Assembly (NCBI RefSeq): GCF_004011505.1
Contig: NZ_SAUN01000001.1
Location: forward strand, 1,302,001-1,366,000
Length of the DNA: 64,000 nucleotides
From: Nonomuraea polychroma
GTDB taxonomy: Bacteria > Actinomycetota > Actinomycetes > Streptosporangiales > Streptosporangiaceae
Reading direction: 5' to 3'
In this document: piece by piece, positions 51,206 through 59,757 of the stretch
How the letters are laid out: each line of letters starts with the position of its first letter
Numbering within the stretch: position 1 is the stretch's first letter
Program-made: the position numbers and the translations under genes
The notes under the pieces: generated by a model
Databases searched by the model: none
What the model saw: only the letters and a program-made list of their open reading frames with translations
Told to the model about the DNA's origin: nothing

Positions 51206-52473
51206 GGGTGGTGGTGGTCGGCGGCGGCGTGGCCGGCGTCAGCACGGTCGCGGCCCTGCGGGCGGGCGGCTTCGACGGGGATCTCACGCTGGTGGACGCC
51301 GGCGAGTTCCCCTACGACCGGCCGCCGCTGTCGAAGGACTACCTGGCCGGGTCGAAGGACCTCGAGCAGATCGCCCTGCAACGCCCGCACTGGTACGACG
51401 AGCAGGGGGTGAGGCTGCTCACCCGCACCACGGTGACCGCCCTGCGGACCCCGGACGGCGGCATCGAGCTGGGGGACGGCACGCTGCTGCCTGCCGACCG
51501 GGTGGTCCTGGCGACCGGCGGCGGCGCGGCCCGGCCACCCATTCCCGGTGCGGTCGGCGACCGCGTGCACGTGCTGCGCACGGCGGAGGACGCCGACCGC
51601 CTGCGTGCGGTGCTGGTCCCCGGCGCTCGGATCCTGGTCGTCGGCGCCGGGCTGATCGGCGCCGAGGCCGCGTCCACTGCTGTCGACCTCGGCTGCGAGG
51701 TCGTCCTGGCCGACCCCGTGGCCATGCCGCTCGCCGCGGCACTCGGCGAGGACCTCGCCGCCTGGCTGCATGGACTGCACGCGCGGCGCGGCATCACCAC
51801 CCTGCGGGCAGGCATCGCGTCCTTCGCTGAGACCGGCGACGGCGTCGAGGCGAGCTTCGCGGGCGGCGTCGAGGCGAGCTTCGCGGGCGGCGTCGAGCCG
51901 CGGACGTCCGACGCGGCCGCGCTCGGAGCGGTTGCGAGAGCGGAGCGGCTGCGGGCGTTCGACGCGGTTGTGCTCGGCGTCGGCATGACGCCCCAGACCG
52001 CCCTCGCCGAGGCGGCCGGACTCGACGTCGATGGCGGCGTCCTCGTGGACGCCGGCCAGGTCACCTCGAACCCGGCCGTGCTCGCGGTGGGCGACGGCGC
52101 GCGGACCCGTCGAGGGCCGCGGGTCGAGCACTGGGAGGCGGCCCAGCACGACGGCGCCCGCGCGGCGGCCACCATTCTCGGCACGCCGGCACCCGAGCCA
52201 CCGGCACCGTGGTTCTGGACGGACCGGCACGGCCGCCACGTCGAGGTTGTCGGCCACATGGACGCGGCCGACCAGATCATCGTGCGCGGCTCGTTCGAAG
52301 ACCCGTCCTTCTCCGTCTTCGGCCTGCGTGACGGGCTGGTCGTCGCCGCCGCCGCGGTCGACGACTCCACCGCCGTACGGGCCGCGCGCCGCATGATCGA
52401 CCGCCGGATCCCGGCCGACCCGGCGCGGCTGTCCGACCCGTCCGTGAACGTGCGCGTGCTGCTCCGCGGCTGA
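51202..52473 (+). CDS. hcaD: FAD-dependent ferredoxin reductase component
   Basis: 423 residues: FAD site VVVGGGVAGVSTVAALRAGG, PPLSKDYLAG, NAD site VVGAGLIGAEAAS, second FAD site LAVGDGARTRRGPR, and the C-terminal reductase domain. It supplies NADH electrons to the Rieske ferredoxin. Overlaps the ferredoxin gene by ATGA. It holds an in-frame tandem 24-bp duplication (51841-51897) giving GVEASFAGGVEASFAG in a surface loop, which lengthens it slightly. Confidence 0.88.
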   Translation: MRVVVVGGGVAGVSTVAALRAGGFDGDLTLVDAGEFPYDRPPLSKDYLAGSKDLEQIALQRPHWYDEQGVRLLTRTTVTALRTPDGGIELGDGTLLPADRVVLATGGGAARPPIPGAVGDRVHVLRTAEDADRLRAVLVPGARILVVGAGLIGAEAASTAVDLGCEVVLADPVAMPLAAALGEDLAAWLHGLHARRGITTLRAGIASFAETGDGVEASFAGGVEASFAGGVEPRTSDAAALGAVARAERLRAFDAVVLGVGMTPQTALAEAAGLDVDGGVLVDAGQVTSNPAVLAVGDGARTRRGPRVEHWEAAQHDGARAAATILGTPAPEPPAPWFWTDRHGRHVEVVGHMDAADQIIVRGSFEDPSFSVFGLRDGLVVAAAAVDDSTAVRAARRMIDRRIPADPARLSDPSVNVRVLLRG

Positions 52474-52533
52474 CGTGCCGCCCTGCGGCACAACCCGTTC
52501 CACTCCACCCTCCAGAAGGGATCGAATGACACC

Positions 52534-53097
52534 GTGAGCACCGCCACCGACTCGCGGGCCGGGATGCGTGCCGACCGCGACACCCATTTCGAGGTCGAGC
52601 AGTTCTACTACGAGGAGGCCGACCTCCTCGACGCCGGCCGTTACGCCGACTGGCTCGACCTGCTGGCCGACGACCTCGACTACTGGATGCCCACGCGCAC
52701 CAACCGGCTGCGCCGCCAGCAGGCGCTGTCGGTGGCCGCACGCGGTGAGGCTGCCTACTACGACGAGAGCAAGGAGAGTCTGGCCTGGCGCATCCGCCGG
52801 TTCGACTCCGGCATGGCCTGGGCCGAGGACCCGCCCTCGCGCACCCGCCACCTGGTGACGAACGTGATGGTCCGGCACGTCGACCCCGCCGAGCATCCCG
52901 GTTTCACCGAGGACGACCTGCTCGTCCGCTCGGCGTTCCTGGTCTACCGCAACCGCCTGGAGCGGGAGGAGAACGTCTTCGCCGGCAGCCGTACCGACGT
53001 GCTGCGCCGCGCCGGCGACGGCTTCCGGGTCGCCCGGCGGACCATCCTGCTCGACCAGAACATCCTGCTGGCGAAGAACATCTCGACCTTCTTCTGA
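52534..53097 (+). CDS. hcaF: aromatic-ring dioxygenase, small (beta) subunit
   Basis: 187 residues of the NTF2-like beta-subunit fold: EVEQFYYEEADLLDAGRYADWLDLLADDLDYWMP in two blocks, then TRHLVTNVMVRHVDPAE and SRTDVLRRAGDGFRVARRTILLDQN. It supports the alpha subunit structurally in the alpha3beta3 oxygenase. Unusually it is separated from alpha by the ferredoxin and reductase genes. The GTG at 52534 is the start of the frame; the Shine-Dalgarno (AGAAGGG) is 13 nt upstream. It overlaps the hydrolase as TGATG. Confidence 0.9.
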   Translation: MSTATDSRAGMRADRDTHFEVEQFYYEEADLLDAGRYADWLDLLADDLDYWMPTRTNRLRRQQALSVAARGEAAYYDESKESLAWRIRRFDSGMAWAEDPPSRTRHLVTNVMVRHVDPAEHPGFTEDDLLVRSAFLVYRNRLEREENVFAGSRTDVLRRAGDGFRVARRTILLDQNILLAKNISTFF

Positions 53098-53942
53098 TGG
53101 GAGCCCCAGTGAAGCACCACAGCGTGACCACCACGCTCGGCGAGATCGCCGTCGCCGAGATCGGCGAGGGGCCCGTGCTGGTGATGCTGCACGGCGGCGG
53201 TCCGGGCGCCTCCGGCGTGAGCAACTACCACCAGAACCTCCCGGCGCTGGCCGGCCACTTCCGCGTCGTGCTGCCCGACCAGCCCGGTTTCGGCGGCAGC
53301 TACCGCCCCACCGAGGAGGAGCTGGACAAGCGGTCGATCACCGAGATCACCGTGGACGCGCTCTTCCAGGCGCTCGACGCCCTCGGCATCGGCACCTTCC
53401 ACCTGCTGGGCAACAGCCTGGGCGGCGCCGCCGCGATCGCGATGGCGCAGGAGCGTCCCGAGCGGGTCACCCGGCTGGTGCTGATGGCGCCCGGCGGCGG
53501 ATGGCTGCCGTTCGGGCCCACCCCCACCGAGGGGCAGAAGGAGATGTTCCGCTACTACAACGGCGGCGGGCCGAGCGAGAAGAAGATGGCCGCGTTCATC
53601 CGCACCATGGTCTTCGACCACCGGCAGTTCGGCGAGGACGTCGTCAGGAGCCGCTACGAGGCCTCGCTCGACGAGAGCCACATCGCCTTCTACCGCCGCT
53701 ACAACGCCGCCTTCGCCAAGCGCGGCGGCATGGACCCGCTGTGGAAGGACCTGCACAAGATCAAGGCGCCGACGTTGCTGCTGTGGGGCCGCGACGACCG
53801 TACGATCACCCTCGACGGCGCGCAGCTCATGCTCAAGCAGATCCGCGACGTGCAGTTGCACGTGTTCGGGCGGTGCGGCCACTGGGTGCAGCTGGAGCGG
53901 CAGCGCGAGTTCGAGGACCTCGTCACCGGGTTCCTGACGTGA
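53097..53942 (+). CDS. mhpC: meta-cleavage product hydrolase
   Basis: 281-residue alpha/beta hydrolase of the MhpC/BphD C-C bond hydrolase group: oxyanion segment HGGGPGASGVSNY, nucleophile Ser in GNSLGGAAA, Asp in LWGRDDRTI, His in GRCGHWVQLE. It cleaves 2-hydroxy-6-ketonona-2,4-dienedioate to succinate and 2-hydroxypenta-2,4-dienoate, which the minus-strand operon finishes. TGATG and GTGA overlaps on either side. Confidence 0.92.
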   Translation: MGAPVKHHSVTTTLGEIAVAEIGEGPVLVMLHGGGPGASGVSNYHQNLPALAGHFRVVLPDQPGFGGSYRPTEEELDKRSITEITVDALFQALDALGIGTFHLLGNSLGGAAAIAMAQERPERVTRLVLMAPGGGWLPFGPTPTEGQKEMFRYYNGGGPSEKKMAAFIRTMVFDHRQFGEDVVRSRYEASLDESHIAFYRRYNAAFAKRGGMDPLWKDLHKIKAPTLLLWGRDDRTITLDGAQLMLKQIRDVQLHVFGRCGHWVQLERQREFEDLVTGFLT

Positions 53943-54763
53943 GCGGCTGGCTCGAGGGGTACGCCGCGCTGATCACCGGCGGCGGCTCCGGCATCGGCCG
54001 CGCCGTCGCCGAACGCTTCCTCGCCGAGGGCGCCTCGGTCACCATCGTGGGCCGCGACCGCGACCAGCTCGCCGACGTCGCGCACGCCGCCGCCGACCCG
54101 TCCAGGGTGCACACGTTCGTCACCGACGTACGCGACTCCGAGGGGCTGCACGCCGCGGTCGCCGAGACCGTCGAGCGGTTCGGCAAACTCGACACGCTCG
54201 TGGCCAACGCCGGCGTGTGGGACTACCAGCGCCAGCTCACCCGCCTGACCGCCAAGGAGATCGACGCGGCCTTCGACGAGGTCTTCTCCATCAACGTCAA
54301 GGGCTACCTGCTCGCGGCGGAGGCGGCCTGGCCGGAGCTGGTGAAGACGCGCGGCAGCATCGTCATGACGTTGTCCAACGCTTCGTTCCACGTCAACGGC
54401 GGCGGCCCGCTCTACACCGCCAGCAAGCACGCCTGCCTCGGCCTCATGCGCGAGCTCGCCTACGAGCTCGCCCCCAAGGTCCGGGTGAACGGCGTCGCCT
54501 GCGGCGGCATGAACACCGACCTGCGCGGCCCCGAATCGCTGGCGCTGGGCGATCGCTCGATCGCGGCCTCCTTCGCCGAACGTCGCGACGCCCCGCCGAT
54601 CCCGTTGCATGATTCCAGCACCGACCCGCGCGATTTCACCGCGCCCTACGTCCTGCTCGCGGCCCGCGAGCAGAGCGGCCCCATCACCGGCCACGCGATC
54701 TCTGCCGACGGCGGCATCGGCGTTCGGGGTTTCGCCCGCGCCGCCGGCGGCGACCACCTCTGA
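53939..54763 (+). CDS. hcaB: cis-dihydrodiol dehydrogenase (SDR)
   Basis: 274 residues, classical SDR: TGGGSGIGRA NAD site, NAGVW, catalytic Ser in TLSNASFH and YTASK. Resembles BphB/HcaB enzymes, which rearomatise the dioxygenase product to the catechol. Starts at the GTG at 53939 within GTGA. The C-terminal RGFARAAGGDHL tail is typical of the group. Confidence 0.9.
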   Translation: MSGWLEGYAALITGGGSGIGRAVAERFLAEGASVTIVGRDRDQLADVAHAAADPSRVHTFVTDVRDSEGLHAAVAETVERFGKLDTLVANAGVWDYQRQLTRLTAKEIDAAFDEVFSINVKGYLLAAEAAWPELVKTRGSIVMTLSNASFHVNGGGPLYTASKHACLGLMRELAYELAPKVRVNGVACGGMNTDLRGPESLALGDRSIAASFAERRDAPPIPLHDSSTDPRDFTAPYVLLAAREQSGPITGHAISADGGIGVRGFARAAGGDHL

Positions 54764-54773
54764 GGAGCCGATC

Positions 54774-56345
54774 GTGACCCACCCCCACTCCCCGGTCGAC
54801 GTCAATCCCGCCTCGGCGGTCGCGCGGAACGCCCGTTACCAGGCCGACGTCGTCGCCATCCGCTACCCGGACGGCGACCTCACCTACGCCCAGCTCGACG
54901 ACAAGGCGGCCCGGCTGGCGACCGTCCTGTCCGACGGCGGGGTCGCGGACGGAGACCGTGTCGCCTACCTCGGACTCAACAGCGCCTCCTTTCTCGTCAC
55001 CATGCTGGCCGCGTTCCGGATCGGCGCCATGTTCGTCCCGGTCAACTTCCGGCTCGCCGCGCCCGAACTGGAGCGGGTGCTCGACAAGAGCGGCGCCCGC
55101 ACGATCGTCTGCGAGGAGGGGCACCGCGCACGCGTGGAGAACGTCCGAGGCGGCACCGCGCTGACCCGGTTCCTCCTGGTGGACGACGACTCGGCGGTGC
55201 CCGCCACCTTCGGCGTCCCCGGATGGGAGCCCTGGTCCGGCCCGATCGCCGCGGCCACGCCGACGCCGTCAGTGGTCGCCAAGTCCTTCGACGACCCGGC
55301 GATCCTGATGTTCACCTCCGGCACCACCGGGCTGCCCAAGGGGGTCATCCTCACCCACGGCAACGCCTGGTGGAACGCCGTCAACGTGGACTCCGTCCTC
55401 GACACCCGGCGCGGCGACGTCACGTACGCGGGCGCGCCGCTGTTCCACATCGGGGCGCTCAACAGCTTCGCGCTGCGGGCACTCGTACGCGGCGGCACCG
55501 TGCTGGTCCGCCGGGCGTTCGACCCGGTCGGGTTCCTCGACGACCTGGCCACGTACCGGGTCAACTCGATGTTCGGCGTCGCCGCCATGTTCGCCGCGCT
55601 CAGCCGGGTCCCCGGCGTCTTCGACATGGACTTCACCTCGCTACGCGCCGTCGTGGTCGCCGGCGCGCCCGTGCCGCCCGCGCTCATCGAGCTGTACGCC
55701 GCCCATGGCGTGCTGCTGCAGCAGGCGTGGGGGCTGACCGAGACCGCGCCGTTCGCCACCCACCTGCCGGCCGAGCGCACCCTGACGAAGGTCGGCTCCG
55801 CCGGCATCCCGATGCCGTACACCGAGGTGCGCGTCGTCGACGCCAACACCAACCAGCCGCTGAAGCCGGGCGAGGCAGGCGAGCTCGTGGTCCGCGGGCC
55901 CAACGTCACCCCCGGCTACTGGGAGAACCCCGAGGCGACCGCCGCCGCGCTCGACGACGAGGGCTGGTTCCACTCCGGCGACATCGGCTACCTCGACGAG
56001 GACGGCTGCGTGTACATCGTCGACCGGCTCAAGGACATGATCATCAGCGGCGGGGAGAACGTCTACCCGGCCGAGGTCGAGCGGGTGTTGTCCACCATGC
56101 CGGGCGTCGTGGACGTCGCGGTCGTCGGCGCCCCCGACGAGCAGTGGGGCGAGACCGTCGTCGCGGTCGTGTCCCCGGCCGAGGGCGTGACCCTCACGCT
56201 GGAGGACGTCCGGGACTACGCCTCCGCGCACCTGGCCAGGTACAAGCTGCCCAGGACGCTCAAGGTGGTGCCCGACGTTCCGCGCAACGCCTCCGGCAAG
56301 CTGGAGAAGCTCGTCATCCGGCGCATGGTCGAGGAGGGCGGCTGA
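54774..56345 (+). CDS. AMP-dependent acyl-CoA ligase
   Basis: 523 residues of the ANL superfamily: P-loop FTSGTTGLPKG, the A5 motif QQAWGLTETAPF, A7/A8 GWFHSGDIGYLDEDG and YIVDRLKDMIISGGENVYP, and the catalytic Lys in RNASGKLEKL. It activates a carboxylate as adenylate and then CoA thioester. It is not needed for the known hca/mhp route, so it may activate an aromatic acid side chain or recycle a carboxylate released by the hydrolase. GAGGAG precedes the GTG at 54774. Confidence 0.88.
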   Translation: MTHPHSPVDVNPASAVARNARYQADVVAIRYPDGDLTYAQLDDKAARLATVLSDGGVADGDRVAYLGLNSASFLVTMLAAFRIGAMFVPVNFRLAAPELERVLDKSGARTIVCEEGHRARVENVRGGTALTRFLLVDDDSAVPATFGVPGWEPWSGPIAAATPTPSVVAKSFDDPAILMFTSGTTGLPKGVILTHGNAWWNAVNVDSVLDTRRGDVTYAGAPLFHIGALNSFALRALVRGGTVLVRRAFDPVGFLDDLATYRVNSMFGVAAMFAALSRVPGVFDMDFTSLRAVVVAGAPVPPALIELYAAHGVLLQQAWGLTETAPFATHLPAERTLTKVGSAGIPMPYTEVRVVDANTNQPLKPGEAGELVVRGPNVTPGYWENPEATAAALDDEGWFHSGDIGYLDEDGCVYIVDRLKDMIISGGENVYPAEVERVLSTMPGVVDVAVVGAPDEQWGETVVAVVSPAEGVTLTLEDVRDYASAHLARYKLPRTLKVVPDVPRNASGKLEKLVIRRMVEEGG

Positions 56346-56346
56346 C

Positions 56347-56724
56347 ATGATGCCGGTGCCGCCCGTGCCCGACCTCGCCCCGGCCCTCCATGATGCCGAT
56401 GTCCGGCTTGAGCGCTGCGCCACCGGGCGGCTCCGCGACGCCTACCCCGTGGCCGCCCACGACCTTGAGCTGAGAGTGAACGAGGCCACGACCGGACTCC
56501 TCCGGGCGCTGGTCGAGGCCGTGAGCGTGGCGGACCCGCGATGCCGCCGAGTGGTGTACGCCGTCCCGGAGGGCGATCTGGCCGGGATCGCCGCCGCGGA
56601 GGCCGCCGGGTTCCGGTACGTCGTCGACGTGGACCTGGCCGACGCGCAGCTCAGCCTCCTGGTGGCCGAGCCCGCGTGGGTGACCAGGACCGACATGGAC
56701 CTCGATAACGTACCGGACACCTGA
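56347..56724 (+). CDS. small GNAT-like protein
   Basis: 125 residues, start ATG 56347 one base past the ligase stop (ATG 56350 equally possible). The middle (VSVADPRCRRVVYAVPEGDLAGIAAAEAAGFRYVVDVDL) resembles the acetyl-CoA-binding half of GNAT acetyltransferases, but the usual RxxGxG/A loop is absent and the protein is short. It may be a truncated acetyltransferase or an adapted binding protein. Co-transcription with the catabolic genes is clear from spacing; its job is not. Confidence 0.6.
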   Translation: MMPVPPVPDLAPALHDADVRLERCATGRLRDAYPVAAHDLELRVNEATTGLLRALVEAVSVADPRCRRVVYAVPEGDLAGIAAAEAAGFRYVVDVDLADAQLSLLVAEPAWVTRTDMDLDNVPDT

Positions 56725-56732
56725 CCGATACC

Positions 56733-57965
56733 ATGGCGATCGTGAGTTCGGGGCGCGCGGTGACGGAGGTCGTGAGCCCCGCGGCTCGTCGGCGCAGGCC
56801 CGTGCTCAACCGCACGTTGATCGTCGTGTGTCAGAGCATGCAGGCCCTCTGCTTCGGCGGCATCGCGTTGTTCCTCCCGCTCATCAGGCAGGACCTGGGG
56901 ATCAGCCCGTCGCAGGCCGGGCTGCTGGCTGCGGCGGGCACGTTCACGTACGCGCTCATGCAGATCCCGTCCGGATACCTCTCCGACCGGTTCGACACCA
57001 AGCGGCTGTTCGTGGTGGGGCTGGTCGGCACCAACCTGCTGACGCTCACGTTCGCGTCATTGGACTCCTTCGGCTGGCTCGTGGTCAATCAGGCGGTCTC
57101 GGGGGTCTTCCGTGCGCTGGTGTTCGCGCCGGGCCTGCTGCTGATCAGCCGCCAGTTCGCCGAGGACCGCCGGGCCACGGCCATGGGGCTCTACGTCGCC
57201 GGCGGTTTCTCCTCCAACATCCTGCTCAACGCGCTCGGCCCGGTGCTGGTCGGCCCGCTCGGGTGGCGCTCGCTGATGATCCTCTTCGGCGGCAGCGGCC
57301 TGCTGGTGCTGCTGGCTTTCGCTCGGCTCGGTGACTCGGCCCCGCACAAGGCCGACGCGAAGCCGCCGACCTGGGCGGACGCTCGCGAGATCCTGTCGCA
57401 CCGGGTCGTGTGGCTGGCCGGCTTCATCCAGTTCGTCCGGCTCGCGGTGGTCACCGGGATCGGGTTCTGGCTGCCGAGCCTCATCGTCGAGGACAAGGGT
57501 TTCTCGCTCGGTGTGGCCGGTGCCGTCGTCGCCATCGGCGCGGCGGTCACGGCACCGGCGAACTTCCTCGGCGGCTGGGTGTCCGACCGTCTCGGACGTC
57601 CGCTGGCCGTCGTCGGGGTGTCCCTGGCCATGCTGGCCGTCACGATCTTCCTCATTCCGTTCGTGGACGCCCTGCCGCTGTTGATCGCGGTGATCGCCGT
57701 GAACTCCGTCTTCCTCCAGCTCTACTTCGGGCCGTTGTTCGCCGTGCCGTTGCAGCATGTCGGCACGGCGAACGCGGGCCTCGTGACGGGGTTCAGCAAC
57801 TTCTGCGCCAACCTCGGGGGAGTGGCCTTCGCCTACGGGCTCGGCGCCTTCAAGGACGCGACCGGCTCCTTCGACGCGGGCCTGTGGGCCCTGGCCGGCA
57901 TGTGCGCCGCCGGGCTGGCGGTCACCGGGCTGATCGCCCGCCTGCCCTTGCGGTCACTGGGCTGA
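56733..57965 (+). CDS. MFS transporter, probable aromatic-acid uptake
   Basis: 410 residues with 12 TM helices. Motif A-like GYLSDRFDTKRLF lies after helix 2 and GWVSDRLGRPLAV after helix 8; the central cytoplasmic loop is near residue 205. Placed as the last gene of the dioxygenase operon (8 bp after the GNAT-like gene), it is the likely importer of the phenylpropanoid substrate. The stop lies inside a 32-33-bp tandem repeat, so the C-terminus (RLPLRSLG) has probably been reshaped by slippage. Confidence 0.86.
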   Translation: MAIVSSGRAVTEVVSPAARRRRPVLNRTLIVVCQSMQALCFGGIALFLPLIRQDLGISPSQAGLLAAAGTFTYALMQIPSGYLSDRFDTKRLFVVGLVGTNLLTLTFASLDSFGWLVVNQAVSGVFRALVFAPGLLLISRQFAEDRRATAMGLYVAGGFSSNILLNALGPVLVGPLGWRSLMILFGGSGLLVLLAFARLGDSAPHKADAKPPTWADAREILSHRVVWLAGFIQFVRLAVVTGIGFWLPSLIVEDKGFSLGVAGAVVAIGAAVTAPANFLGGWVSDRLGRPLAVVGVSLAMLAVTIFLIPFVDALPLLIAVIAVNSVFLQLYFGPLFAVPLQHVGTANAGLVTGFSNFCANLGGVAFAYGLGAFKDATGSFDAGLWALAGMCAAGLAVTGLIARLPLRSLG

Positions 57966-58014
57966 TCGCCCGCCTGTCCCTCGCGGTCACTGGGCTGAAC
58001 GCCCGCCTGTCCCG
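57918..58014. repeat. three tandem 32-33-bp repeats across the MFS stop codon
   Basis: Units begin at 57918, 57950 and 57983 and share GCGGTCAC-GGGCTG-A-CGCCCGCCTG. The first is coding; the second contains the MFS stop because the 32-bp step shifts frame; the third is noncoding. This is a slippage product near the 3' end of the operon. Confidence 0.8.
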
Positions 58015-58024
58015 CCGTTGAGCG

Positions 58025-59458
58025 TCAGGTGCCGATGGTGGCCTGGGGTCCCGCGTACGTCCTGAGCAGGGACGGCACGTTGGCGGCGGGGTTGAGGGTG
58101 TAGGAGTAGAACGAGCTCGGGGTGAAGGCCGAGCCGCCGGTCTCCTGCTGCCCGGACGAGTTGACCACGATGCTGCCGGACTGACGCAACTGGGCGGCGT
58201 CGTCCTTGTAGTACGGGTCCTTGACCGTGTCGTAGTAGCTGTTCTCGATCACCATCTTGGTGGCGCCGCGCGCGTAGTTGCCGTAGCCGGTGACGTTCTG
58301 CAGGTAGTTGTTGTAGAGGTGCGCGTAGGCCACGTTGTCGGTGCTGGGGTTGCGCGAGTTGGTGCCGCGGAACCAGTTGTGGTGGATCGTCATCCGCGCC
58401 GTCACGTTCTCGGTCCAGCCGATGCCGAAGGTTTTGTTGTTGTCGGCCAGGACGTTCCAGGACACGGTCAGGTAGCTGTTGTCCTTGCGGCTGTCGATCA
58501 GGCCGTCGTTCATGCGGGTGATGTAGTTGTGGTCGATCCAGATGTGGTGGGCGGTGTCCATCTGGATGCCGTCGTAGTCGTAGAGGTCGTCGCCGGGGTC
58601 GTCGTCGGCCATCCGGGTGTCGCGGATGGTCAGGTTCCTGATGATGACGTTGCTCACGCCGGCGCCGAGGAAGAAGCCGCCGTTGACGATGTGGCCGCTG
58701 GTGCCGACGCCGACGATGGTCTTGTTGGAGGCGACCTTGATCTCGGTGCCGTACGGCGTGACGGTGATCGGGCCGCCGACCTTGATGATGTAGGGGGCGC
58801 TGGCGGTGGCGTACCGGACCAGGTCGGCGTAGGTGGTGACGGTGACCGTGGCGCCGCCCGCGCCGCCCGTGGTGGTCGTCAGGCCGTTGCCGCTGGTGGC
58901 GGCGAAGCCGTCGGCATTGTCGGACCAGGCGTGTCCGCCGGCCGGGGTGAACAACCATTGTTTGTTGGTGTTGGCGGTGCAGGTCTCCTGGATGATCGCC
59001 GCTCCCGAGGACGTGGAGGCGCCCTGGTCGCTCATGCACAGGCCGCTGGCGACGCTGATGATCTGGTACGTGCCGGTGCCGGACGGGGTCAGCCGCCACT
59101 GCTGGTTGGGCTTGGTGCCGTCACCGCATCCCCACTGCTGCAGGCGTACCCCCGAAGTAGTGGAACCGCTGGGGACGTCCACGCAGCGTCCGCTGTTGAC
59201 GTTGACCAGGTTGTAGATGCCCGAGCCTGCCGAGCGGAGGGTGAACTGCTGCCAGGTGGCACCCGAGCACCCCCACTGCTGCAACAACGCGCCGTTGTCC
59301 ACGGATCCGCCCACCACGTCCAGGCACATGCCGCTCTTGGTCACCTTGAGCTGATAGACGCCGCCCGGCACGGGCACGTCCGCCTGCGCCGCCGGTGGGG
59401 CCGACCACCAGGCGATCGCCGTGAGCAGGGCGAGGCCTGCGTGCTTGCGCACGAACAT
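58025..59458 (-). CDS. secreted pectate lyase (PL1) with N-terminal ricin-type CBM13
   Basis: 477 residues: signal peptide (to about AQADVP, residue 27), ricin-B/CBM13 trefoil (about 30-170) with QxW-type repeats WQQF, NQQW and NKQW and paired cysteines, then a PL1 right-handed beta-helix (about 175-477). The helix has HHIWIDHNYI, DGLIDSRKDNSYLTVSWN and AYAHLYNNYL. It would cleave polygalacturonate by Ca-dependent beta-elimination outside the cell, with the trefoil holding the enzyme on sugar polymers. Divergent from the next pectinase gene. Confidence 0.9.
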   Translation of the reverse strand: MFVRKHAGLALLTAIAWWSAPPAAQADVPVPGGVYQLKVTKSGMCLDVVGGSVDNGALLQQWGCSGATWQQFTLRSAGSGIYNLVNVNSGRCVDVPSGSTTSGVRLQQWGCGDGTKPNQQWRLTPSGTGTYQIISVASGLCMSDQGASTSSGAAIIQETCTANTNKQWLFTPAGGHAWSDNADGFAATSGNGLTTTTGGAGGATVTVTTYADLVRYATASAPYIIKVGGPITVTPYGTEIKVASNKTIVGVGTSGHIVNGGFFLGAGVSNVIIRNLTIRDTRMADDDPGDDLYDYDGIQMDTAHHIWIDHNYITRMNDGLIDSRKDNSYLTVSWNVLADNNKTFGIGWTENVTARMTIHHNWFRGTNSRNPSTDNVAYAHLYNNYLQNVTGYGNYARGATKMVIENSYYDTVKDPYYKDDAAQLRQSGSIVVNSSGQQETGGSAFTPSSFYSYTLNPAANVPSLLRTYAGPQATIGT

Positions 59459-59600
59459 GTCGTGTGCTCCTTCCTCGTAGCCACCGAGGAAGAAGCACGT
59501 CCAAGAGATCTGTCAACTGAACAACCGCGATCGGGCCGGAAAACCCATGGTCGCGGATGAAACTTTCACGTGGAGGCCCGTGCCGGGCCGTCCGGCGAGC

Positions 59601-59718
59601 GCAGCCGGCCTTCCGGCTGCTCAGCCGCGAAAATTTCGAAATTGCGGGAATCCTGCCTGCTAGCAGGGTGAGCGGGCGTTTTCCTGCCGTTGACGTTGCG
59701 TTCGGGCTGACGCAACGT
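59601..59718. promoter_or_regulatory. palindrome-rich divergent promoter region of the pectinase genes
   Basis: Within the 299-bp intergenic stretch 59459-59757 there are four perfect dyads. They are GCAGCCGG-cctt-CCGGCTGC (59601-59620), AATTTCGAAATT (59632-59643), CCTGCTAGCAGG (59656-59667) and ACGTTGCGT-N8-ACGCAACGT (59693-59718). The first may be a stem-loop; the others look like transcription-factor sites controlling both pectinase genes. The last ends 39 bp before the plus-strand start. Confidence 0.5.
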
Positions 59719-59757
59719 TTCCTCCGACTGATCGCACCGCCCCGCCGGAGGCTCCTG

